The notes beneath the pieces are model-generated. The model was not told where the DNA came from. It worked only from the letters and a program-made list of their open reading frames with translations, and searched no databases. Positions 51,820 through 60,238 of a stretch of 60,238 nt of DNA are shown piece by piece. A program made the translations under genes and the position numbers. The DNA lies in assembly GCA_009602725.1 (NCBI GenBank), contig WELB01000200.1, forward strand, positions 123,061-183,298, in the 5' to 3' direction. Within the stretch, counting starts at the first letter, position 1; each line of letters begins with the position of its first letter. Source of the stretch: Spirogloea muscicola. Lineage: Eukaryota; Streptophyta; Zygnematophyceae; Spirogloeales; Spirogloeaceae.

Positions 51820-52374
51820 TGTAATGAAACAGCCGTCTGGTTAAGCCACATGGTTCTGTTGGCATTACATGACCGACAATTTGGGCCAGGTGACCCGCCA
51901 GCCAGGTGGCGGGTCACCTGGCTGGCCGGGCAAGTGGCCCGCGCGGGGGCGGGTGTCGCCCGTCCCCAAAATACCCCTCGCCAGGATCCGCCCGTTCAAG
52001 GGAGGATCATTGGGCCCGCCGCAAGGCGGGCCTTGGGGCGAACCTGCTCACACCCCTGGAGGGGGGGTGGCACGGGAAAGCAATAAGGAGCCTCAGGGGC
52101 TGAGGCTCATCAATCAGTTCGAGCCCGGGAAGCCTCGGAGCAGCCTTGCCGCTGCTCGCCGCCGCAGCCGCCGCCGCACTGCGCTGCGGGGCCTGCTGCG
52201 CCGGCCTGCGCCCAGGAGGTGGAGTCGCCGTCAAGGCGGCGCCACAGGGCCTGTCTTCCGCTGCACTATGCGCTAGTGCTTCCTTGTGTAGTGGGTTGGC
52301 CCCTAAACCCCCTATGCTCGAATACAATAAGGACTCTCTCTCTCTAACTGCGTGTTCAGGGCGAGTTTCTTTAC
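51820..52374 (+). repeat. C LTR, 3' LTR of G9
   Basis: TGTAATGAAACAGCC to AGTTTCTTTAC, 555 bp. The U3 includes an inverted repeat CAGCCAGGTGGCGGGTCACC-type segment (51895-51925). Hairpin CGCCGTCAAGGCGGCG (52225-52240). The final CA is not clear because D sequence follows. Confidence 0.85.
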
Positions 52375-52643
52375 GGGCCTGCTGCTGCTGCCTGCTGCTG
52401 CAGACTGGTGCGCGGCTCGTTTGCCGGCTTCTGCTGTGGAGACCGTGGTGGCGTCCCGCTTGAGCAAGTCTGCGGCGGTGCCCAGAAGGTGGAGCCGCTG
52501 CCCACCGGCCGCGCCAAAGGACAAGCTTTCCGTTGTGCTGGAGTGCTTCCTCGTGGCGGGTGGTTGTCCCTAGAATCCCCAAGCACTCGACCTACCAAGG
52601 ACGCATTCAGCTTCTACCTGCGTGTCAAGCGCCGAACGCTATA
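52375..52643 (+). repeat. D LTR, right part, with PBS
   Basis: CTGCTGCTGCCTG R and U5 of a D LTR, ending CCGAACGCTATA after the terminal hairpin (52598-52637). ATTTGTACCAGGAATC (52644-52659) follows and looks like a mutated PBS, so this was a 5' LTR before G9 split it. Confidence 0.65.
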
Positions 52644-54157
52644 ATTTGTACCAGGAATCTTCTATGTCCCGATCACAACCAGGACGCTTTGACCCTGAGA
52701 TAACTACAGGGATCGTGTCATTACATAAATCAGCCCAAAAGGAGTGGACTGAGGTAAGAAAGGACCGGAAGGCGGAAACACATGAAGCTACTCTACAGAA
52801 GATTTTGAAAGTGACAGCTCACTGATACCTATCCAACAAGTACAGAATTTTTGTAATAGAGGTAGAGAATGGTCGGCCTGTTCAATATCGAGGCAGCAGC
52901 CAGCGTGCGGGCTGTGTCGGAAGTGCACGGCAACAGTCAAGGTACGATGCTGAGAGATGGCAAGGCGCATTATGCAAGCGACCCGACAGCGTTGAAGCCG
53001 GGCTTGCTCGCTCTGCTGTCCTTGCGGGCTTCAGCACGCAGCAGTGCAAGCCACCTGGACAGTCGAGCCAACACGTACCAAATGGCCAGGGGATGACGAG
53101 CGCAAGCGCAACAGATTCGTCAACAGCAGGGTGACTGCGTGCTTCCGCTCCTTGCGACCCGCGGGTCTTGTGGATTACTCCACCCCCCCCCNCCCCCCCG
53201 GCCTATCTTCTGAAACCCTTGGACTCAATGGGGTCAGTGCAAAGGTTGTGGCATTGACGTGTCACCACATCGTCAGTCTGGTGAGGTCCGGGCATGTATC
53301 TGTAAAGCCATTTCTGCGGCTTTACATTCCAGCTACATATGCATCCTTCCAGATTTGATGCCTTCGGAATTGTGAGGCACAGTATCTGAAGGTGAAGCTT
53401 CTGGTAGGCGGATGTACGATAATGCGCCCCACCTCGAGGCTTCTTCGCCGGTGTCTACCAGTTGGCCTCATTCTTCGCTGCCAGAGTCGACTGCTGCACA
53501 CCTGGGTAAGCTTAACTTTCACATACTGAGCCTTTTCGCAATCGGCTTGCCGAGTCGACCATTCTCTCAGAAGGTGCACAAGCTTTGAAGATGAGGAAGA
53601 TGGCCAAGTGTACTCGTAGCTGTTTGCACCTTGTCATACTTCGAGTGGAGGATACTGTGCACGATGCTCGCTCGCTTTCCTTCATACGAAATTGCCCTAC
53701 CAGCTGCCATAGCGATTAGAAACTGCGCTGCTCAGTGCATCAGGCTTCTGGAAGCATACGAGTGGGCATGTTATTGGTAGGATGCGGAGATGGCGGTCTG
53801 ACCTTCTGGCTTCGTGTTGCACTACAAATCGAATTTGCCACCTTCCTGATTATAGTCGAACGATTGAGCATGACAATCGCTTCTGTTCAAGGCGCGATGT
53901 CTGCTTGTGGACCGCCAAGCAGGGCTGCAGGCAGTTCTCGAGAGAAGTGGAAAGGGAAATCTTAGCTGACCAGCAGCGCGTCATTTGAATTATGGGACGC
54001 GATGCCAATAGGGGGTTCCGTTCTTCACCCACCCTCGGACCCCATGACCTTGCCCCTGCAGAAGGCGTTGTTGTGTCACCGTTGCCGTAAGGACTGCTGT
54101 GGATCGCCAGGCCCGGTATGCCGGCGGAGCGAGAAAAAGCGGGGAAGGTATTGGGAC
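52644..54157 (+). pseudogene. Decayed interior of a D-type element
   Basis: No intact frame. A possible gag zinc-knuckle-like run with Cys residues (CGLCRKC, near 52905) and basic sequence after it is the only hint. A poly-C run with an N lies at 53183-53199. From about 53360 on I see nothing I can name; base composition falls below that of the LTRs. Confidence 0.35.
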
Positions 54158-54791
54158 GGGGCTGCAACGGTAAAAGTGAGCAGCGGTTATTGCAGGGGCA
54201 ATAATCCAGGGGTCCGAGGTTGGGTGAGGAACTCACCCCTTTTTCCATCTCCGAATCCCCTTATATAGCCCGACGGACCGCGAGCCCGGCCATACGGCCG
54301 TGGGTGGCACCCAGAGGCCTCTTGTTGACGACCCGTCCACGACCTGTTGACGGCTATCAACGGGCTACCACCGACAAGCTACCCATCCATCGGCTACCAC
54401 CGTCATCCGACGGCCCCCGTCAATGCCCCGTCAGTATAAACTGACGGTCTACTACCCTCGGGCTCTCATTCACGTCAACAATAACGACCACTAAGGACGC
54501 CGTCGAGGTCCTCTACACCGCTGCCGCCTCCCGTCGCCGTTCCAGCGCCAGCACTATGTTTTCTCGCTTGTCACGACTCTGGTTTGCGCCGATCTCAGCT
54601 CAAGGTTAAGTCTACGCTGCCCAGTCGTCAGCCTGGTGAAATGTCCGTCTCCAGCATCTGTCAAGCCTTTCCTGCGGTACTGACAGTCAGCTTTGTCAGC
54701 CGGATGAGTTGTCTAGTCTCCAGGCATCTGTCAATACATCACTGCTGCATTGACATTTCAGCCATGTAAATATCGTTACAGTTGCAGCCCC
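54158..54791 (+). repeat. E-family LTR bounded by a 16-bp inverted repeat
   Basis: E-type start TGCAAC (54163) and end TATCGTTACA (54780). Within it are GACGG/CCGTC repeats (54330-54440), TATAAA (54435-54440) and an earlier TATATAG (54262-54268), and R/U5 homologous to 46385-46640. It is enclosed by GGGGCTGCAACGGTAA (54158-54173) and TTACAGTTGCAGCCCC (54776-54791), inverted repeats with one mismatch. Confidence 0.55.
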
Positions 54792-54906
54792 ATCCAACTG
54801 CCTTCCCGACCCACATTGCTTCGCCGCGTCTGAGCTTGGCGGTCCGCTTACATTCGTCAATACTGCCGAGCCCAGCGCAATGAGGCGCGTCTGAGGATGG
54901 CATTGG

Positions 54907-55475
54907 GTGACGTCCTGGTCCCTATACACACTTTAGGGGTTAGTACGTCCTTATTGGAGGTCGGACCTAGGAAATTTTAAGGCCCCTTACATAGCCGGGA
55001 GGGTCATTATCCCTAGATGTGAAGCACACGAGCACACAGCAAATACACCGCATACAGCGGAGCCGCCGTCTTGCTTGTGGCGCCGCGTTCATGCGGCGCC
55101 ACCACTCCCTGGCTCGAGCCAGCGACTGCACATACAGGAGGGCAGCGGCCAACATTCATGGAGACGACATTCACTGAGAGCCGGCAACGAGCAGTAGCGA
55201 CGGGCTATAGTTGAACAATGGCAGGGCTGCCCAGAAACCAGGAAGCTGCAGCTGCTGGCTGCGGCAGCAACCACTGCAGTGCTGAGCCTTCTGTTATTGG
55301 CTTCGTCGAACTTGTGTCTCTTTCACTTCAGCATTCAGAGAGCTTCAAGTGGCCTATTCCCCCCTTCAGAGTGTGTGGTCGGGTGGTCCCAAGGGCCACC
55401 CTTGAGCAGGTGCGCCTGAAGAGGAGAAGAAGAGTACAAGCTAGCACGCGTGCTAATGACAACGTTGCTTGTGCG
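54907..55475 (-). repeat. Degenerate B-like LTR, minus
   Basis: TGACGTCCTGGTCCC start with terminal hairpin (GTCCCTA...TTTAGGGGTTAGTACG), a changed CAGCGGAGCC motif, and a 10-bp perfect hairpin GTGGCGCCGC/GCGGCGCCAC (55077-55102), R with GCAACGAGC/GCAGTAGCGACGGG. The U3 end is vague. A 14-bp palindrome TAGCACGCGTGCTA sits at 55442-55455. Confidence 0.5.
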
Positions 55476-57707
55476 TCTTATTGCGTCATATGCACGATAC
55501 CCAGAGCGTCACTGCGCTGACGCTGACCCGGGACATGATGATCAACGTGATGGGGCTGACAGTCTCGCCCTCAGAAGCGGCCGATGCCAAGGATGTCATT
55601 GTCTTTGGTGAACAAAGATTGAAGATCAATGGTCTCATGATGGTGGAAATGTTGCTGGTAGCTGACCTCTTTGAGCCGTAGCTTGCGATCTCAACAGTCC
55701 ACATGAGACCAGCTTCGACTAGTCTATCTGCGACTGTGACTATACACTTTGCCGTCCAGCAGGATTTGCATATGGAACACCCCGTTCAGCACGAGAAAAT
55801 TCCAGTAGATGACGTACCGGGCCCCCGGCGACCTACTAGGTCGCCCTACAGCCTTCAGCGCTTCTGCCATCGAGATACTGACCTCTCCTCTTAATCACGT
55901 GAGTTGCAGCTATTGCGATCTAACTTATGGATGGCAACCAGGACACTGATGACTGTTGGCCTTATGCTTGCCTGCTCCTTGGCACGCCGTTCACCTCCAT
56001 TGGGTTCCGAGGAAATGTCCACGCCTCATGCCTCTGTGCTTGTCCCTTGCGTCAGCTTGGCGCTCCAAATCACTGCTTTCTCCGTCTTGGAAAAGCGGAC
56101 CGATTACTTTGATTCGCCCGTGATGTCTCTTGCTTCTCCGAGCATTGGTCAGGCCGCGATGTCAACAGCATCGACTTCCGAAATAACGAGCTTGTATGTC
56201 TATGACCGATTTGATGAGTGCAAATACGAAATAGAAGCCGTGGACTTGTACATTGCGAACGCTTGTGGTGGAGCGCAGGGGCTTCGCGTGCCTCCCAATC
56301 AAGCCTTCAATCATGCAACTAAGTCATTACGCACATAGTCCAGCAATACTCTGCTTGGCTGACTTCCGGAGCTCGCTGGCCCTTGCACCCGGCGACCATT
56401 GGCGGCAATGCCTTGACTTGGAAGAAAGAAAGTGGCTCTCTCGGGGGGGGGCGAGGGCCGTTGACAGCCAGCCCCAAGAGAATTGACAAATGCCGAATGG
56501 CCTATTAGTGCTTCTCCAAAGACCCCGGTGGGATGCCCATTTGATAAGCTAGTTCAGGAGCCGCAAGTCAGAAAGACTAGCCGCCGGAAAGCGGTCCCTT
56601 CGACAGAAGCCGAGCTTGGAAGAAAGTGAATGAGCGCAACTTTTTTGATACCGGCTAGTAAGAATCAAGTCTATCTTCTTGTTTCTGTTGGGTGACGAGG
56701 AGCCTTTCTTTGTGAAGGGCGAGCACAGTCGTCAAGTACCAACTTCGAGTAAGAGCTTCTTGATGAATGGAAAGAAGCTATAAGATGCCCATACCTATAT
56801 CTGTGCATTTTTTCCCGGCTCATGCATGACTCTCGTGCACTGTGAAGTACTTGGGAGCTTCTCATCGTGACTGGCTCTGCTGAGCTCTACATTGCTGTGC
56901 GCCTTATGTGATCTGGCGCATGGGTGAGCTGTAAAGTCGACCAAAGTAGACCAAAGTCCAATCGAGTACTCTTCAGTGTGTTTGACGGGTGTATATTTGA
57001 TTTCCGATCATACAACAAGCTGTTCGTACTGCATCGGACCCTCATTAAGAGATGCTCGACATCGATATAGTACTCTCATCAGTCAAAGCCTTATTATACC
57101 TCTGGGCCAGAGGTTCGATCTACAATGTTCGTGTGAGCTTCTCTTGATCTTTCTGTCATTTGTGCCCCAGTACTTGGCCAGCTGAGTGTTATCCATCGTC
57201 TCCGACGGCTTTGGATGGTTGCCGATCTCACTGCAAGCTGTCCTTGATGATTGAACAATGTGAAGAAGATATTAGACACTAGACTGATACTCACATATCG
57301 ATATGCGTTCATCAGAAGACCGGAAGGTACAAATAGCCTTAGTCACTCCCTGCACTTTTCCCGACATGTCTGTCACTTCCGTCAGGTGCCCAGGCATGTA
57401 ACAAGCCGAGGTTGGTTGGCACTTAAGTGCCTGACGAGCCAGCTCAGGCGTCTGGGATCAATATGCCCCCTCGTGAGTAAGAAAAATCGGGTGCCATTCG
57501 TATATAGAGCCTCAGGTTCACTGTCATTGGAATGCCATGATTGATCGTACACAGAGGTCTGTCTCGCAGAGTTGCAACGTTCACCTGTGCTTGGCATATT
57601 CTACACAAGCTTCCAGGAATTCAAAGGTTATCCATGCTCAGCAGTAAATTAACTGCAGAAGTCCACAAGCTTCACTATCAATACAAGACTTCGCCAGTTC
57701 GATTCAA
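55476..57707. other. Unassigned 2.2 kb between the LTR graveyard and the E1-alpha gene
   Basis: Lower-GC DNA, probably partly 3'-flank of the E1-alpha gene and partly decayed mobile DNA. Plus frames at 55496-55681 (61-70 codons) and 55904-56338 (144 codons) have ordinary composition but no motif I recognise; a Ty1/copia origin is possible and unproven. A G run (9 G) lies near 56445. From 56340 to 57700 I see no gene, RNA or LTR. Confidence 0.3.
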
Positions 57708-60238
57708 TCAAGGCATGGATATGCGTGTCTCCGGGTTGCGACGATCACAACCCACAACCACTACACCAGAGTCTTCCCTAAACATGTGAGCCCACAACTC
57801 GTCACGGCCTGGCTCGGGAGCTTCTTTAGCCTTTGCCGCGGCATCTTCCACCTCCTTGCAACAAGCTTTTGCAATGCTATTGAGTTCCTCCTCACTAGCT
57901 AGATCCTCCTGCCAATCAATTTCCAGAGCAGCACAATCATCTCAGGCGGCAAAGGCATTAGGGCAATGTGTGTCTGCTGATGTGCCAGTGATAGCAGATG
58001 CAAGCAATTGTCGCATGCAAAATATGGGTATAAGAAGCGTGTGAAACCTCGACTAGCAAATGCTTGATACGCTCGATTGGATCTCGAGTATGACGCATGT
58101 CTTGGATTTCACTTCGTTCCCGATATGTGCTTCCTGGGTCCGACATACTGTGGCCATGATACCTATATGTCTCCATCTCCAACACCATTGGACCCTGTTT
58201 CGCAATCAAGAGAAGCATATCACAGTTGTACGGATGCCCATGATGCAAGACTTTCACTTGCACTCCACAGCGGATGCTGTACAAGGAAGGGCTCTTGATG
58301 TGCTTAACATCAGCTGACATGATTGTCGAGGTGTGGAATGAGAGGGATGACCATTCCATGATAATGTCTAAGTCCCAACAGGTTGGCCGGAGAATGCAGA
58401 GGGTTCTCAACAGAAGGATCAGGGGTGGGAAAGGAATGTTTGGGACCTTGCTCAGCACGTGGTCCTTGGCAAAGCTCACGGCCTGCTTCACAGCCAGAGC
58501 ATCCATGCCATCAACCTGTACAGGATATGGCAATGTATGGCTTTCTTGCATCAACATGAGCAGATCCGCCGGACACAGGAACACAAGCATTGGCCGTCTC
58601 AGCATTACAAGGCCACAGCGGTCCACAGTTTTACAAGTGAAGCTTTTGCTCGGTGGCTTTGTCTGCATGTAGCCGGTGCACGACGAAAGAAGAAATATAG
58701 ACGCCAAAGCACTCAAGAAGCTGCAAGCAAATCCCACCTTTAAGCCTGGCACGTAGGTCCACCGGTCGTAATACGTCGTTTGTGCCGAAGCTCGTTGGAC
58801 AGAGGTGCCCATCCCATACTACAGACGCGATTTTGGCACATAAACTCAACGTCTTAGTATTTGAATGGGGCAGAATCCATCAGCCGATGCATCACATGAG
58901 GGTGTCTGATGTGGAATGCATCTACCTGATTATTTTCAACCATGAATACAACCGGCAAACTCCAGAGTGCAGCCATGTTCATGGCTTCATAAATCTGGCC
59001 CTGTACCCCGCCATATATAAGCTAGGCTGGGTCAGCAGGAGTGCTCGAGCAAGCCACCAGGAGAAGGAGCCACCATTGAGTGAAACGAGCACAACAGATA
59101 TCGTAGGTACGGCTGAGGCCTTTCCAGCAACTATTACTCGATCCCCCATTCTTCAAGGTCGGGCAGTCCTCAAGGAAGAGCCTGGTGGTGTCAAGGGGCT
59201 GTGTCAAGCACGCAGCAGCAGCTCATCACTGACGTCAGGAAACTGAGAAGCACATCACGATGAAAGAGGACATGAGACCTGGTTAGCAGCTCCGTCTCCG
59301 TAGATTGCAACAGTGATGTTCTTGTTCTTCTTCAGGATCTTCTGGGCCAGGGAGATGCCGACGCCGAGCGGAGGGGGCGTGCCAACGATTCCCCAGCCCC
59401 CATAGAATTGGTTGGCGAACTTGTACATGTGCATCGAGCCACCCTTGCCGCCAGCCGCCCCCGGCTTGCGACCCATCAGCTCGCAGAAGAGCTCCTGCAG
59501 TCCGCCGGATGGCGATGAGTCCAGTGGTCGACTTAGAAGCTGGCATCAGCAAGTGAGGACCAGATTTTCGACAGAACCTTTAGAGATCCAGAGGCGCACC
59601 CCGTGCTGCACGCGATGCGACGATAGGACACCTGTTGGGAGAGTGGTCAAAAGGGGCGATGCAGAGGCAGGCGGTGGCTCACAAAGGGCGTGCCGCCGCG
59701 GGCGATGAAGTTGCCGTGGTCGCGGTAGGCGGTGATGACGGAGTCGTCGAAGGTGAGCGCCGCCTCCATGCCCAGCGCCACGGCCTCCTGGCCGTCGTAG
59801 AGGTGGCAGAAGCCGCGCACCAGGCCCGACTTGAACAGCTGCCACGCCCACGGAGCAGCAGGTGCCGAGCTGAGGCGGCAGGCGAGGCGATCTGGGGGCT
59901 GGCTAAGGCTCGGCCACGACTCCGCGGCAGCAGCCGGTGCACGAGGCGAGGCGATGGAGCTCCTCGGGCCTCGGCGTGCCGTGGCCACGGCCGGGAGCTG
60001 CCGGAGGAGGGGCGCTTGCCAGGTCGGAGGTGATCTCGGCGCGGCGGATGATATGCATGTCGCGGAAGAGCTTGAGCAGCTCCTCGCGCGTCGCCTCCAC
60101 CTCCTCCCCCGGCGCCTCGCACCTGTGCGCCCGGTACGGCGTCAGGATGCGCGCCGTCACCGCGCGCTCGCGGCCCCGCTCCTCGCGCTCCGCCTCCGCC
60201 GCGAATCCGCGCTGCGCCGGGAGGCGCGCCGCCGCGAG
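57708..60238 (-). CDS. PDHA1: Pyruvate dehydrogenase E1 component subunit alpha, mitochondrial (5' end outside window)
   Basis: Thiamine-diphosphate-dependent alpha subunit of the mitochondrial PDH complex, which decarboxylates pyruvate and feeds acetyl-CoA to respiration. Eight exons on the minus strand: >60238-60020, 59838-59683, 59494-59279, 59000-58926, 58818-58738, 58515-58447, 58194-58048, 57908-57708 (73, 52, 72, 25, 27, 23, 49 and 66 codons plus stop); all junctions fall between codons and 387 residues are visible. Exon 1 has the end of a transit peptide and [40 protein letters not shown] and ITAYRDHG follow in exon 2, [10 protein letters not shown] and the ThDP motif GDGAANQ in exon 3, ENNQ|YGMGT across exons 4/5, and [15 protein letters not shown] (phosphorylation loop) in exon 7. 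The C-terminus [14 protein letters not shown] matches the plant-type end. No start codon is visible; the reading frame is intact. Confidence 0.93.
59839..60019 (-). other. GC-AG intron 1 of the E1-alpha gene
   Basis: 181 bp. The exon 1 end TCCGACCTG is followed by GCAAGC, and the intron ends GTGGCAG before CTGTTCAAG. A GT donor is absent at the position required by the protein alignment (SDL|LFKSGL against the ADSLYKAKL of plant proteins). The other six introns use GT-AG. Introns 2 to 7 are 59495-59682, 59001-59278, 58819-58925, 58516-58737, 58195-58446 and 57909-58047. Confidence 0.75.

Larger units (their letters stand above)
46972..52374 (+). mobile_element. G9: plus chromovirus with two C LTRs, inverted gag
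   Basis: 5.4 kb. 5' LTR 46972-47462, PBS TTTGGTACCAGAGG with a second TTTGGTATCAGAGG just after, an inverted gag segment (47500-47950), the pre-protease domain, a 447-aa protease-RT frame, RNase H, integrase, chromodomain, PPT AGAGTGGGGAGGTA and 3' LTR 51820-52374. It inserted in a D LTR. GGCGC lies left; the right flank GGGCC/GGCCT is only a partial match, so the TSD is unclear. The missing capsid and zinc knuckle and five or more stops/frameshifts make it non-functional. Confidence 0.85.

Noticed and set aside
46967-52379. GGCGC as TSD of G9
   Set aside because: The right flank (GGGCC or GGCCT) matches in only three of five bases and the LTR end is mutated; left as unresolved.
55904-56338. 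144-codon plus frame as a Ty1/copia or host gene
   Set aside because: No recognisable motif or neighbouring copia domains; retained only as unassigned sequence.
57100-57130. tRNA-like B box (AGGTTCGATCT)
   Set aside because: The flanking bases do not form a T stem, and there is no A box or acceptor stem.

Overview
This is nuclear DNA from a eukaryote, most likely a green-lineage organism (alga or plant). The evidence is one intron-containing host gene for mitochondrial pyruvate dehydrogenase E1-alpha at the right edge (57708-60238, minus strand), whose closest resemblance by eye is to plant E1-alpha, and a very dense load of chromodomain-bearing Ty3/gypsy LTR retrotransposons (chromoviruses) primed by initiator-Met tRNA (PBS TGGTATCAGAG). 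No genus can be named from the sequence. Three single N positions (24248, 29227, 53192) mark unresolved bases. There are no bacterial genes, CRISPR arrays or rRNA genes.

Layout. About 1-55 kb is a graveyard of nested, mostly dead LTR elements. LTRs fall into families called here A, A', B, C, D, E and F by their ends. Element names are mine. G0 (minus, 1172-2245) is a 3' end only. G1 (plus, 2246-17670) is one gag-pol element whose coding sequence is cut by at least eight later LTR insertions, most with intact 5-bp target-site duplications (TSDs). G6 (minus, 17671-19045) is a fragment. 19046-22632 is a pile of B, C and D LTRs plus an unidentified 650-bp insert. G2 (minus, 22633-29392) has two solo LTRs inside its pol. 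G7 (plus, 29393-33998) and G8 (plus, 33999-36704) are broken; G8 carries a short piece resembling mitochondrial cox2. G3 (minus, 36705-43405) has both LTRs and nearly all domains but lacks the RT palm. G5 (plus, 43576-46376) is partial. G9 (plus, 46972-52374) is the best preserved, with two LTRs, a 447-aa protease-RT reading frame, RNase H, integrase and chromodomain, but its gag is inverted.

52.4-57.7 kb holds a D-type 5' LTR with a decayed interior, an E-type LTR, a degenerate B-like LTR and about 2 kb that I cannot assign. 57.7-60.2 kb is the E1-alpha gene, which I resolved into eight exons; its first exon runs off the window.

The most unusual signal is in the LTRs. Families with unrelated ends share an RNA-level module: a GC hairpin whose two arms change together between copies, followed by a constant CTTCCGCTGYG-like motif. 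A second hairpin, with a CTGYGTGT-like loop, sits at the U5 end next to the primer-binding site. A conserved uncharacterised protein segment between the Gag zinc knuckle and the protease recurs in five elements.
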